Assembly (NCBI RefSeq): GCF_011300215.1
Contig: NZ_CP049866.1
Location: 3,535,001 to 3,599,000, forward strand
Source: Nocardioides piscis
Lineage (GTDB): Bacteria > Actinomycetota > Actinomycetes > Propionibacteriales > Nocardioidaceae
Reading direction: 5' to 3'
Length of the DNA: 64,000 bases
Within the stretch, counting starts at the first letter, position 1; the number at the start of each line of letters is the position of its first letter. Positions 45,533 through 55,019 of this stretch are shown one piece after another. The notes beneath the pieces were generated by a model. The model did no database searches, was not told the DNA's origin, and saw nothing but the letters and a program-made list of their open reading frames with translations. The translations under genes were made by a program, and so were the position numbers.

Positions 45533-48459
45533 TCGAACCGCCCACGAGCTCGGCAGCACGGCACTCGGCTCGCGACCTGGTCGCCTCGGGCCTGCTCGAC
45601 CTCGACTGGATCAGCGCCCAGCTCGGCACGCTGCCGGAGTCCCCTGAGGACGCGGCCATGGCCGTGATCAGCACCCCTGACATCTCCCCGCACCCCCTCT
45701 TCGAGGCGACCTGGCTGCCAGGGAAGGGGGTCTGGCAGGCCGGCGACCTGCCCCCGTCGCTGTGGTACGTCACCGAGGGTCCGCGCAGCCGGCTGGCTCC
45801 CCACCCCCTCATCAACACCGAGCGGATCCTCGAGGAACATCCGGCGGCCCGCGAACACGCCTTCGGCCCGCTCGCCTGGTGGGCGGCCCACGCGACGCGC
45901 GAGACGCCGATGCCCGTACGCCGCACCTATCCCCACCTGCAGTGGGGCGAGTTCCGCGACAGCGCCCTCCGAGCGGCCCGGGAGTGGCAGGTCCAGACCT
46001 ATCTCGACGCCAATCCGGGGGCCTCGCAGCACGTCTCGGACGCGTCCGGTCCCATGGTGACCGTGCTGATGAGTGCCCAGGACGTCGGACCCATGTTGGC
46101 CTCGACGATCGCGGCGCTGCAGGACCAGACGTTGGCCCAGTGGGAACTGCTCGTCCTGGACCGGGGTTCGATCGACGCGACCAGCACCGTGGCGACCGAA
46201 GCGGCGAGCAGCGACCCTCGTGTCAGGGTCGTCCTCGGATCCAGGACGCCGGTCGGCCGCACCCTGAACCGCGGTCTGCAGCGTGCGCGCGGAGAGTTCG
46301 TCACCTTCGTCGAGCCCGGACACCTCTGGCATCCGGAGTTCCTGGCGCGCACCGTCGCGGTGCTCCGGGCCAGTGGTCGCGAAGCCGTCCAGGCGTTCAC
46401 CGGCCCCGACACCCGGCTGTCGGGCGAGCTCGTCACGCCCGACCAGTTCGACCTCGGCACCACCCTGCTGCGGCGACGGTCGCTGGACGCGATGGGTGGC
46501 TTCGACGAGGACGACGGGGACGACGTCGTCGAGCGGCTCGTGGGCCGCCTCCGCCAGTCACCGTCGGTGTCGTGGGCCCACCCTCTCGTGCTCGTGCGCA
46601 GTCTGGCCACCGAGGCCCCGACCACCGTCAACTGGGAAGCCGTCCAAGCAACCCCGCGGGTGCCCGGCCGGGCGAGCGTCGTGCTGCCGATCGGCCAGGG
46701 CTCGCGTGGAACGGTGGACTGGCTGCTGGCCGCGCAGGACGACGTCGAGGTCGTCGTGGTCGCGGCCCGCGACCGCCGCGGCCCGCACCTGCTGACGTCC
46801 GCCCTCGCCGACCTGTTGCCCGCGGTCACCAGCATCTCGGTGCCCGCCGGGACGCGGATCTCCGCCGCCATGAACATCGCCATCGCCCACACGACGGGCG
46901 ACCGCGTCGTGCTCGTCCGCCCCGAGGCGCAGCCATCGCCCGGCCTCGTCCGACAGCTGAGCGACGCCGTGGCCGACGCCTCCGTCGCCGTCGCGCAGCC
47001 CCTGGTCCTCGACCGGCGCGGGCTCATCCTCTCCGCCGGCGCCACCTTCCCCCGCAACGACGGTCGCCTCGGACTGCTCCTCGCAGGCCATCCGCTCTCC
47101 GACGCGCGGCGGGTCGGCCGCAGCCGCATCCCGGCGCCGGCATCCCCGATGGTGGCCCTGCGGGCCGAGACGCTGCTGTGGCTGGGCGGGCTCGACCCGG
47201 CCTTCGGCGACGTGCTGGGCGAGACCGACCTGGGCCTGCGGGCCGCCGCGGCCGGGATCGGATCGACCCTGCTCGTCCCCGACCTGACCGTCACCTCGCG
47301 GACCTCCTACGCCGAGCCCGCCGACCTCAAGATGGCGATGTCGGCGCTGCGGTCGCGTCGCCACACGATCCCCGAGGACGACACCGCGACGCTCTGGCAC
47401 TCGGCCGGCTTCGAGGTCACCGGTGTCCGGACCGAACGGGTCTCAGCGGACGAGGACGATCCCGACTCCGAAGCGGTCCTCCTCCAGCAGCAGGTGGTCA
47501 GGGCGATCCACGGCATCGACGAGCGCCCACCGCGCCTGCGCTGGACCATCGACACCGCTGCGCCCGCGGGTCCTCGGGGCGAGCGTTGGGGCGACACCCA
47601 CTTCGCCCGCTCACTCGCTGCCGCGCTCGAGGCCGGCGGTCAGCACGTCTCGGTCGACTCCCGCGATGCCCGTGACCGGCCGTCTCGCGACCACGACGAC
47701 GTGGTGCTGGTGCTCCGCGGACTCGACCTCGTCGAACCCCACGCGACCGCGCTCAACATGCAGTGGATCATCAGCCACCCCGACATGGTCTCGATGGCCG
47801 AGCTCAAGGGCTTCGACCTCGTCTACGCCGCCAGCCTGAGCTGGCCGGCGCAGGTCCGTCGGGAGTGGGGGCTCCCGGTCGAGCCGCTGCTGCAGTGCAC
47901 CGACCCGCGCTACTTCCACCCTGATCGAGGCGTCCCCGACACTGGCCCGGCGGTGCTGTTCGTCGGCAACTCCCGAGGCGTCTTCCGCCAAGCCGTCCGC
48001 ACGGCCCTGTCCGCCGAGGCGGACCTCACCGTGCACGGCGCCGACTGGGACGAGTTCCTCGACCCCGCCAGCGTGGCGTCCTCAGGAGTGCCCAACAGCC
48101 AGGTGGGCGCCCTCTATGCCTCGGCCGGCGTGGTCCTCAACGACCACCACGTCGACATGCGCCGCGACAGCTTCTTGTCCAACCGTCTCTTCGACGCGGC
48201 AGCGTGCGGCGCCCGGATCGCCACCGACCCGGTCTCGGGACTCCACGAGACCTTCGGTGACCTGGTGCAGCCATTCCACGACGAGGACGACCTGATCCGG
48301 CTCACCACCCCGCCGTACGACGCCTTCCCCAGCGACGCCGAACGTCGTGCCCAGGCGTTGCGGATCATCGAGCAGCACACCTTCGACCAGCGGGCCGCCC
48401 GCCTGGTCGCAGACGCGGTCAGGGCACTGCGTCTGCGGGAGCGACGTCCGGCACGCTGA
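45529..48459 (+). CDS. 976-residue multidomain glycosyltransferase (GT2 - GT2-like - CgeB-like)
   Basis: One frame holds three modules after a ~170-residue N-terminal domain. Module one (~175-370) is GT2: VTVLMSAQDVGPMLASTIAA, VVLGSRTPVGRTLNRGLQRA, VTFVEPGHLWHPEF. Module two (~385-600) is a second GT2-like part: ISAAMNIAIAHTTGDRVVLV, LWLGGLDPAFGDVLGETDLG. Module three (~665-970) is of the GT-B CgeB type: LNMQWIISHPDMVSMAELKG, LLQCTDPRYFHPD, VLFVGNSRGVFRQAV and FLSNRLFDAAACGARIATDP. No signal peptide or membrane segment. GTG start overlapping the preceding stop; last gene of the cassette, ending 27 bases from convergent ftsY. Confidence 0.82.
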   Translation: MIEPPTSSAARHSARDLVASGLLDLDWISAQLGTLPESPEDAAMAVISTPDISPHPLFEATWLPGKGVWQAGDLPPSLWYVTEGPRSRLAPHPLINTERILEEHPAAREHAFGPLAWWAAHATRETPMPVRRTYPHLQWGEFRDSALRAAREWQVQTYLDANPGASQHVSDASGPMVTVLMSAQDVGPMLASTIAALQDQTLAQWELLVLDRGSIDATSTVATEAASSDPRVRVVLGSRTPVGRTLNRGLQRARGEFVTFVEPGHLWHPEFLARTVAVLRASGREAVQAFTGPDTRLSGELVTPDQFDLGTTLLRRRSLDAMGGFDEDDGDDVVERLVGRLRQSPSVSWAHPLVLVRSLATEAPTTVNWEAVQATPRVPGRASVVLPIGQGSRGTVDWLLAAQDDVEVVVVAARDRRGPHLLTSALADLLPAVTSISVPAGTRISAAMNIAIAHTTGDRVVLVRPEAQPSPGLVRQLSDAVADASVAVAQPLVLDRRGLILSAGATFPRNDGRLGLLLAGHPLSDARRVGRSRIPAPASPMVALRAETLLWLGGLDPAFGDVLGETDLGLRAAAAGIGSTLLVPDLTVTSRTSYAEPADLKMAMSALRSRRHTIPEDDTATLWHSAGFEVTGVRTERVSADEDDPDSEAVLLQQQVVRAIHGIDERPPRLRWTIDTAAPAGPRGERWGDTHFARSLAAALEAGGQHVSVDSRDARDRPSRDHDDVVLVLRGLDLVEPHATALNMQWIISHPDMVSMAELKGFDLVYAASLSWPAQVRREWGLPVEPLLQCTDPRYFHPDRGVPDTGPAVLFVGNSRGVFRQAVRTALSAEADLTVHGADWDEFLDPASVASSGVPNSQVGALYASAGVVLNDHHVDMRRDSFLSNRLFDAAACGARIATDPVSGLHETFGDLVQPFHDEDDLIRLTTPPYDAFPSDAERRAQALRIIEQHTFDQRAARLVADAVRALRLRERRPAR

Positions 48460-48486
48460 ATTTTCGAACCGGTCGGCCGGGTCGGG

Positions 48487-49626
48487 TCAGCCGCCGAGGA
48501 GCGCGTCGACGAACGCACCACTGTCGAACGGGGCGAGGTCGTCGGCGCCCTCACCGAGCCCGACCAGCTTGACCGGCACACCCAGCTCTCGTTGTACGGC
48601 GACGACGATCCCGCCCTTGGCGGAGCCGTCCAGCTTCGTCAGCACGATGCCGGTGACGTCGACGATCTCGCTGAAGACCCGCGCCTGGATCATCCCGTTC
48701 TGGCCGGTCGTGGCGTCGAGGACGAGCAGCACCTCGGTCACCGGGGCCTGCTTCTCGATGACCCGCTTGACCTTGCCGAGCTCGTCCATCAGGCCGGCCT
48801 TGTTCTGCAGCCGGCCGGCGGTGTCGATCAGCACGGTGTCCGTGCCCTGCTCGACACCCTGCTTGACCGCTTCGAAGGCCACGCTCGCCGGGTCCGAGCC
48901 CTCCGGTCCGCGCACGACCTCGACGCCCACCCGCTCACCCCAGGTGGCCAGCTGGTCGACCGCGGCGGCCCGGAACGTGTCCGCCGCGCCGAGCGTGACG
49001 GTGCGGCCCTCCGCGACCAGGATGCGGGCGATCTTGCCGACGGTGGTGGTCTTGCCGGCACCGTTGACGCCCACGACCAGCACGACACCGGGGCGGCCGT
49101 CGGTGCCACTGACCTGGAGCCGTCGGTCCATGTCGGGATCCACGAGCTTGACCAGCTCCTCGCGGAGCACGGTCCGAGGGTCTGCGTTCTTGTCGCCCTC
49201 GACCCGAAGCCGGGTGCGCAGGGCCCCCACCAGCTCCTGCGTCGGGGTGACGCCGACGTCGGCGGTGAGCAGCGTGTCCTCGATCGACTCCCACGTGTCC
49301 TCGTCGAGCCGGTCTCGGCTCAGGAGTGCGAGCAGCCCCTGCCCCAGACCACCCTGGGCGCGGGAGAGCCGCTCGCGCAGCCGCTTCATCCGGCTGGCGG
49401 TGCCCTCCGGCCGATCGAGCGCCGGCTTCTCCGGCGCAGGCGCAGTCGCGGTCGCTGTGGTGGGGCCCGCCTCGTCCACGTCGGGCCCGGTCGGACGGGC
49501 GATCACGTCGGTGCCCGTGGTCGGCGGCTTCCTCCGGGCTCGGCCGGTGACGAGGCCGACCACGAGGAGCACGCCGACGACGGCGATGCTGATGATCAGG
49601 ATGAGCCAGTCAGCCAGGAAGTCCAT
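48487..49626 (-). CDS. ftsY: SRP receptor FtsY
   Basis: FtsY is the membrane-associated SRP receptor GTPase. ATG 49626 gives 379 residues: an N-terminal membrane helix (WLILIISIAVVGVLLVVGLV), a short acidic/proline-rich linker, then the NG domain with GVNGAGKTTTVGKIARIL, GAADTFRAAAVDQLATWGER, IDTAGRLQNK and TKLDGSAKGGIVVAV. The N-terminal helix instead of a long acidic A domain is typical of actinobacteria. Confidence 0.96.
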   Translation of the reverse strand: MDFLADWLILIISIAVVGVLLVVGLVTGRARRKPPTTGTDVIARPTGPDVDEAGPTTATATAPAPEKPALDRPEGTASRMKRLRERLSRAQGGLGQGLLALLSRDRLDEDTWESIEDTLLTADVGVTPTQELVGALRTRLRVEGDKNADPRTVLREELVKLVDPDMDRRLQVSGTDGRPGVVLVVGVNGAGKTTTVGKIARILVAEGRTVTLGAADTFRAAAVDQLATWGERVGVEVVRGPEGSDPASVAFEAVKQGVEQGTDTVLIDTAGRLQNKAGLMDELGKVKRVIEKQAPVTEVLLVLDATTGQNGMIQARVFSEIVDVTGIVLTKLDGSAKGGIVVAVQRELGVPVKLVGLGEGADDLAPFDSGAFVDALLGG

Positions 49627-49714
49627 CCGGCAATCCAATCAGAGGAGCTCGAGCGTGCGGGTGCGGGGACCCGTCTCACTCACCGCCCGGGACACGGGCG
49701 GGGCATCCATCGCG

Positions 49715-49894
49715 TCAGGCGCGGATGTCCTCGTAGTCACCGATGGTCGGGAGCGAGTCGACGCCCTTGCGCATCACGTCGCCGAGCTGGGGGGCGACCG
49801 GCAGCTCCTCGCCGCGGTGCGGGTAGGCGACGTAGGCCACGACCCCACCAGAGATCACGAGGACGAGCAACATCATGAGGACGATGGCGAGCAC
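49715..49894 (-). CDS. 59-residue single-pass membrane protein
   Basis: GTG 49894 opens a frame that begins with one hydrophobic helix (LAIVLMMLLVLVISGGVVAY) followed by a ~36-residue cytoplasmic or periplasmic tail (YPHRGEELPVAPQLGDVMRK, then GVDSLPTIGDYEDIRA). The amino-acid composition is natural and the frame is closed exactly between ftsY and the thioesterase gene, so it is likely real. No family is recognised. Confidence 0.6.
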   Translation of the reverse strand: MLAIVLMMLLVLVISGGVVAYVAYPHRGEELPVAPQLGDVMRKGVDSLPTIGDYEDIRA

Positions 49895-49990
49895 AGTTCT
49901 TCAACTCCCGAGTTGTGGCGGTGTGTCCACGGTCGCACAGATCCACGCGAGGCCACGACTCCGCGCGACCGCCGGGGTGTCGTCGCCAGG

Positions 49991-50443
49991 TCACGAGCGG
50001 AGCAGCGGCTCCACTGCGGCGCGGATGACGTCGGGCATCGGCACGACCGGCCGGTTGCCGGCCCCCTGCTCGTTGTCGACGTAGACGTGCACGAAGCGAC
50101 CTTCGGCGGCGGCCTCCTCGCCGTCGCCCTGGAAGAGCCCGATCCGGTAGACGATCGACGACGTGCCCACCTTGTCGACGACCAGGCCCATCTCGATGGG
50201 CTCGGGGAAGCCGATCTCGCGGAAGTAGCGGCACGACGTCTCGGCGACGACCCCGATCTGCGGCAGCAGCCGCACGTTGGTGCCGGTGGCTTCGAACAGG
50301 TGCGCGTTGACGGCCGTGTCGAAGAGCTCGTAGTAGGTCGCGTTGTTGAGGTGGCCGTAGGCGTCGTCGTCGCGCCAGCGCGTCGTGGCGGTTCGCCAGG
50401 CGACGTAGTCGGCGCGGGTGGGGCGGGGTGCTCGCTCGGTCAC
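49991..50443 (-). CDS. Acyl-CoA thioesterase (4HBT / hotdog fold)
   Basis: A 150-residue 4-hydroxybenzoyl-CoA thioesterase-type protein with WRDDDAYGHLNNATYYELFD, in which the Asp of DAYGHLNN is the usual catalytic acid, then CRYFREIGFPEPIEMGLVVD and VYRIGLFQGDGEEAAAEGRF and VHVYVDNEQGAGNRPVVPMP. Such enzymes hydrolyse acyl-CoA esters; specificity is unknown. GTG or ATG start region at 50443, 40 bases after the smc stop. Confidence 0.88.
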   Translation of the reverse strand: MTERAPRPTRADYVAWRTATTRWRDDDAYGHLNNATYYELFDTAVNAHLFEATGTNVRLLPQIGVVAETSCRYFREIGFPEPIEMGLVVDKVGTSSIVYRIGLFQGDGEEAAAEGRFVHVYVDNEQGAGNRPVVPMPDVIRAAVEPLLRS

Positions 50444-50483
50444 TGCGCCACCCTAGACCGCCACGCGCCGCCGGCCTGACCCG

Positions 50484-53400
50484 TCAGGCCGACTCCGCCC
50501 GTTCGAGCCGCTGGGAGATCACGGCCGAGACACCGTCGCCGCGCATGGTGACGCCGTACAACGCGTCTCCGACCTCCATGGTCCGCTTCTGGTGGGTGAT
50601 GACGAGCAGCTGGGAGTTCTCCCGCAGCTCCTCGTAGATCTCCAGCAACCGGCCGAGGTTGGTGTCGTCGAGGGCCGCCTCGACCTCGTCGAGGATGTAG
50701 AAGGGCGAGGGCCGGGCCTTGAAGAGCGAGACCAGGAAGGCCACGGCGACCAGGGACCGCTCACCGCCCGAGAGCAGCGATAGCCGCTTGACCTTCTTGC
50801 CGGCCGGCCGCGCCTCGACCTCGATCCCGGTCGTGAGCATGTTGTCAGGATCGGTGAGGACGAGCCGGCCCTCACCCCCCGGGAACAACCTGGCGAACGT
50901 GGAGTCGAAGGCCTTCTCCACGTCGGCGTAGGCCTCGCGGAACACCTGCTCGACCCGGTCGTCGACCTCGCGGACGATGTCGAGGAGGTCCTTGCGGGTG
51001 CGCCGGAGGTCCTCGAGCTGCTCGCTGAGGAACTGGTGCCTCTCCTCCATGGCGGTGAACTCCTCGAGGGCGAGCGGGTTGACCCGTCCGAGCATCGCCA
51101 GCTCGCGCTCGGCCGTGCGGAGCCGCTTCTGCTGCTCCTCGCGGACGAACGGCACCGGGTCGGGCGTCTCGTCACCCTCGGCCACGGGGCCGGAGAAGGG
51201 CACCAGCGTCTCGGGCCCGTAGTCGGCGACCAGGGCGTCGCCGGTCAGCCCGAGCTCCTCGAGCGCGCGCTCCTCGAGCTGCTCGATCCGCATCTTCTGC
51301 TGGGTGCGGGCCATCTCGTCGCGGTGGACGGAGTTGACGAGCTCGTCGTGCTCACGGGCGAGGTCGCGCAGGGTCGTGCGGATGGCGAGGAGCTGCTGCT
51401 CACGCTCCTGGCGGGACTCCTCGACCGCCGCCCGGGCGTCGGCAGCCAGCATCACCGAGCGCTCGAGGTGCTGGAGGACCACGGTCACACCCTCGTTGAC
51501 GGTCTGTGCCGCCTCGCCCTCGAGGATCAGCTGCTGGCGGCGCTCGACTGCCCGCGCCCGCGACTCGCGCTCGGCCTGCGCCGCACGCAGCATCGAGTCG
51601 GCGCGGCCGTTGAGCGCTCGGGCCCGCTCCTCGGTGGTGCGCAGCGCGAGGCGAGCATCCATCTCCGCCTGCCGGGCGGCCTTCGCCGCCTCGACCAGGC
51701 GTTCGCGCTCGGTGACATCGGGTTCTTCGTCGGGTGCTTCCTGGGCCGTCGCCAGCCGGTGCTCGAGCTCGGCCAGCCCGGCGACGTCGGACTCGTGTGC
51801 CTCCTGTGCGGCCACGATCGCCCGCTCCAGGCGCTCGGCCTCACCGCGGGCCGACCGCGCCTGCGAGCCGTGCTGGCCGAGCTCCTCGGCCACGGCTGCC
51901 AGCGTCGCGTCCGACTCGTGGAGCTTGGCGAGCGCGACGTCTGCGCGCTTGAGGGCGTCGTGCCGCTCTGCTTCGAGCCGGGAGATCTCGAAGCCCAGCC
52001 GCTCGGTGGTGGCTGTCGCGTCGTGGAGCTTGGCGGTCGCGTCGTCGACCGCGGCCTGGGTCTCCAGCAGGCTCGGTTGGCGGGTGGAACCGCCGGCGGC
52101 GAAGTGAGCACTGATCAGGTCGCCGTCGCGGGTGACGGCCGTGAGCTCCGGCAGCTCCGCGACGAGCGCGCGGGCGGCGGGCAGGTCGTCGACCACAGCC
52201 ACCCCCGCCAGCAGCCGGGACAGGGCGGGACGGACGTCGGTGGGTGCCTCGACCACGTCGAGGGCGTAGTGCGCGTGGGCAGGCAGGGCCGGCCTGCCGC
52301 TGTCGAGCGTGGTGCCGCCACCCAGGAGCAACCCCGCCCGGCCCAGGTCCTCGTCCTTGAGGTGGGCGATCGCCGCCAGCGCGGCGTCGGCACCGGTCAC
52401 CACGACAGCGTCTGCGGCAGTGCCCAGGGCAGCCGCCACGGCCGCCTCGAAGCCGGCCTGCACGTTGAGCAGCGCGGCCACCGATGCCACCAGGCCGGTG
52501 ACCTTGTCTGTCGCGGCCAGGAGCGCCCCGGCCCCGTCCTTGCGGTTGAGCCCCAGCTCGAGCGCGTCCCGACGGGCGACCAGCCCGGCACGATCGCGGT
52601 CTGCCTGCTGGGCCTGCTCGCGGGCTCTCGCCAGTCGCTCCTCGATGTCGTCGAGGGCGGCGACCGCAGCCTCGTGCTCGGCGTCCAGCCCCTCCTCCCC
52701 CGCGTCCAGCCCGGCGACCTTGGTCTCCAGCGCGGTGAAGTCCTTCTGGGCGCGCTCGGCCCGGGCCAGCGCCTCCTCGCGCGCCGACCGGAGGCGACCG
52801 ATCTCGTCGTCGGCTGCGGCTGCCCGCGACTTCAGCGCGTTCACCTGTCCGTGCAGCCGGGCCAGGCCCTCCCGCCGGTCGGCCGCTGCCCGGACCAGCC
52901 CGGAGATGCGGCGCTCCTCGTCGGCAGCAGCGTCCTCCGCCGTACGCCGATGGGCGACCGCAGCCTCGAGCCCGGTCCGATGCTCCTCGACCTGCGCCCC
53001 GATCTCGGTCTCCTGCTCCCGGATCCGCGCGGCCTGCGCCTCGAGCTCGTCGGGGTCACGGCCGGAGTCGACTGTGTCGGTCTCGGCTGCGCCGGCGGCG
53101 TTGCGGAGCCGCTCGGCCGCGAGGGACTGGGTCCCGCGCAGACGTTCCTTGAGGCCCGACAGCGCGAACCAGGTCTCCTGCGCCTTGGCCAGCTCGGGCA
53201 GGTCGGTGCGCAGCGCCGCCTCGAGCGCCGCCTCGCGCTCTCGCGCCTGGGCGAGCGCGGTCTCGACCTGCTCGCGGCGCTCGACCAGGATCGACTCGTC
53301 GGCCAGCTCCTGCTCCAGGGCGTGGCGAGCCTGCACCAGGTCGTCGGCCACGAGCCGCGCCCGGGCGTCGCGGACGTCGGCCTGGACGGAGGCCGCTCGG

Positions 53401-54038
53401 CGCGCCACCTCGGCCTGACGACCCAGCGGCTTGAGCTGGCGCCGGATCTCGCTGAGCAGGTCGTTGAGCCGGGTGAGGTTGCCGTCGGTGGAGTCGAGCT
53501 TGCGGAGCGCCTTCTCCTTGCGCTTGCGGTGCTTGAGGACGCCGGCGGCCTCCTCGATGAAGCCGCGGCGGTCCTCGGGAGTCGCGTGCAGGATGGTGTC
53601 GAGCTGGCCCTGCCCGACGATGACGTGCATCTCGCGGCCGATGCCCGAGTCGCTGAGGAGCTCCTGCACGTCGAGCAGCCGGCAGCTGCTGCCGTTGATG
53701 GCGTATTCGGAGCCGCCGTTGCGGAACATCGTGCGCGAGATCGTGACTTCCGCATATTCGATCGGCAGCGCCCCGTCGGAGTTGTCGATCGTCAGGGCCA
53801 CCTCCGCGCGACCCAGCGGCGGGCGGCCCGAGGTGCCGGCGAAGATGACGTCCTCCATCTTGCCGCCGCGCAGCGACTTCACGCCCTGCTCGCCCATCAC
53901 CCAGGCGAGCGCGTCGACGACGTTGGACTTGCCGGACCCGTTGGGCCCCACGATGCAGGTGATCCCCGGTTCGAGGTTGAGCGTCGTGGCGGAGGCGAAG
54001 GACTTGAACCCCTTGAGGGTCAGGCTCTTCAGATACAC
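50484..54038 (-). CDS. smc: Chromosome condensation ATPase Smc
   Basis: Smc is the core of the bacterial condensin with ScpA/ScpB. The 1184-residue protein is full length: Walker A IVGPNGSGKSNVVDALAWVM (near residues 29-48), two long coiled coils, the hinge around ~510-680 (LAATDKVTGLVASVAALLNV, AALGTAADAVVVTGADAAL), the ABC signature LLSGGERSLVAVAFLVS and Walker B FYILDEVEAALDDTNLGRLL. GTG 54038 has GAGGGAG six bases upstream. The place between ftsY and mutM is conserved. Confidence 0.98.
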   Translation of the reverse strand: MYLKSLTLKGFKSFASATTLNLEPGITCIVGPNGSGKSNVVDALAWVMGEQGVKSLRGGKMEDVIFAGTSGRPPLGRAEVALTIDNSDGALPIEYAEVTISRTMFRNGGSEYAINGSSCRLLDVQELLSDSGIGREMHVIVGQGQLDTILHATPEDRRGFIEEAAGVLKHRKRKEKALRKLDSTDGNLTRLNDLLSEIRRQLKPLGRQAEVARRAASVQADVRDARARLVADDLVQARHALEQELADESILVERREQVETALAQAREREAALEAALRTDLPELAKAQETWFALSGLKERLRGTQSLAAERLRNAAGAAETDTVDSGRDPDELEAQAARIREQETEIGAQVEEHRTGLEAAVAHRRTAEDAAADEERRISGLVRAAADRREGLARLHGQVNALKSRAAAADDEIGRLRSAREEALARAERAQKDFTALETKVAGLDAGEEGLDAEHEAAVAALDDIEERLARAREQAQQADRDRAGLVARRDALELGLNRKDGAGALLAATDKVTGLVASVAALLNVQAGFEAAVAAALGTAADAVVVTGADAALAAIAHLKDEDLGRAGLLLGGGTTLDSGRPALPAHAHYALDVVEAPTDVRPALSRLLAGVAVVDDLPAARALVAELPELTAVTRDGDLISAHFAAGGSTRQPSLLETQAAVDDATAKLHDATATTERLGFEISRLEAERHDALKRADVALAKLHESDATLAAVAEELGQHGSQARSARGEAERLERAIVAAQEAHESDVAGLAELEHRLATAQEAPDEEPDVTERERLVEAAKAARQAEMDARLALRTTEERARALNGRADSMLRAAQAERESRARAVERRQQLILEGEAAQTVNEGVTVVLQHLERSVMLAADARAAVEESRQEREQQLLAIRTTLRDLAREHDELVNSVHRDEMARTQQKMRIEQLEERALEELGLTGDALVADYGPETLVPFSGPVAEGDETPDPVPFVREEQQKRLRTAERELAMLGRVNPLALEEFTAMEERHQFLSEQLEDLRRTRKDLLDIVREVDDRVEQVFREAYADVEKAFDSTFARLFPGGEGRLVLTDPDNMLTTGIEVEARPAGKKVKRLSLLSGGERSLVAVAFLVSLFKARPSPFYILDEVEAALDDTNLGRLLEIYEELRENSQLLVITHQKRTMEVGDALYGVTMRGDGVSAVISQRLERAESA

Positions 54039-54184
54039 GGGCGCTCCCTCATCACACGACGATCAACGACTGGACGCGGCATCATCTCAGACACCGAGGG
54101 GGAAGTCCCGGCCCACACTACGGCGTGACGTGCTGTCTTCTGGTCGACCTCGACTCGGGCGCGCTCCGCTGCGACAGTGTCGTG

Positions 54185-55009
54185 ATGGACGACCTCGGCG
54201 CCCGGGCACGCAAGGACGGCATCGCGGCGGTCTTCGACCGCGCCGCGGCGACCTACGACCAGGTGGGTGTCACGTTCTTCGGCACGATCGCGGAGGTCCT
54301 CGTCCGGCACACCGCGCCCCAGCCGGGTGAGCGGGTCCTCGACCTCGGGTGCGGCCGCGGCGCCTCGGCCCTCCGCGCCGCCCGGGCCGTCGGCCCCACA
54401 GGACGGGTGCTGGCGACCGATCTCGCGCCCCGGATGGTCGAGGGGCTGCGGTCGGGGGCGGGCGACCTGCCGTGGCTCACGGCCGAGGTCGGCGACGCCG
54501 AGTGGCCGCCCGATGGACCCTGGGACGTCGTCCAGGCCGGACTCGTGCTCTTCTTCCTCCCCGACCTCGACTCCGCGCTCGACCGCTACCGTGCCGCGTT
54601 GGGGCCGGAAGGTCGACTCGGGTTCACCTGGTTCGGCGACACCGACGAGTCGTGGGACCCGGTGTTCGACGTCATCGTGGACATGTTGCCGGCCGCAGAG
54701 CGCCCACCCGCCAACCCGGCGAGGTCCGGCCCGTTCGAGTCGGTCGAGGCCTTGGAGAACCTGCTGCACCAGCACGGCTATGCCGAGGTGGCGACGACCC
54801 AGACCCGGGTGGAGGCCCTTGTCGACGACATCGACCAGTGGTGGGCATGGTCGTGGTCCCACGGCCAGCGTCGGCTGCTCGAGGCCCACCAGCGCCTGGG
54901 CACGCTGGGCCCCCTGCGCGACGCGGTGGACCCGCTGCTGGAGGAGATCGCCGGCGACGACGGACTCCGCTGGTGGACCGACGTCCGGTGCACCCTCGCG
55001 CGCCCTTGA
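54185..55009 (+). CDS. Class I SAM-dependent methyltransferase
   Basis: A 274-residue methyltransferase of the Methyltransf_11/25 type. Motif I is GERVLDLGCGRGASALRAAR, followed by GRVLATDLAPRMVEGLRSGA and WDVVQAGLVLFFLPDLDSAL. The C-terminal third, with WWAWSWSHGQRRLLEAHQRL, is a substrate lid. The acceptor is unknown. ATG 54185 is taken as the start; the frame is open upstream to GTG 54125, which would add 20 residues. It is divergent from smc and ends 10 bases from the convergent LVIVD gene. Confidence 0.85.
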   Translation: MDDLGARARKDGIAAVFDRAAATYDQVGVTFFGTIAEVLVRHTAPQPGERVLDLGCGRGASALRAARAVGPTGRVLATDLAPRMVEGLRSGAGDLPWLTAEVGDAEWPPDGPWDVVQAGLVLFFLPDLDSALDRYRAALGPEGRLGFTWFGDTDESWDPVFDVIVDMLPAAERPPANPARSGPFESVEALENLLHQHGYAEVATTQTRVEALVDDIDQWWAWSWSHGQRRLLEAHQRLGTLGPLRDAVDPLLEEIAGDDGLRWWTDVRCTLARP

Positions 55010-55019
55010 GGCGACCGGG

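Noticed and set aside
45762..47675. A 637-codon second frame inside the 976-residue transferase gene
   Set aside because: Arg/Ala/Pro-rich alternative frame without any motif, wholly inside a recognised gene.
51036..54128. A 1030-codon open frame on the plus strand
   Set aside because: It is the antisense shadow of smc. In high-GC DNA the opposite strand often stays open, and the composition (His/Gly/Arg/Leu rich) has no domain.
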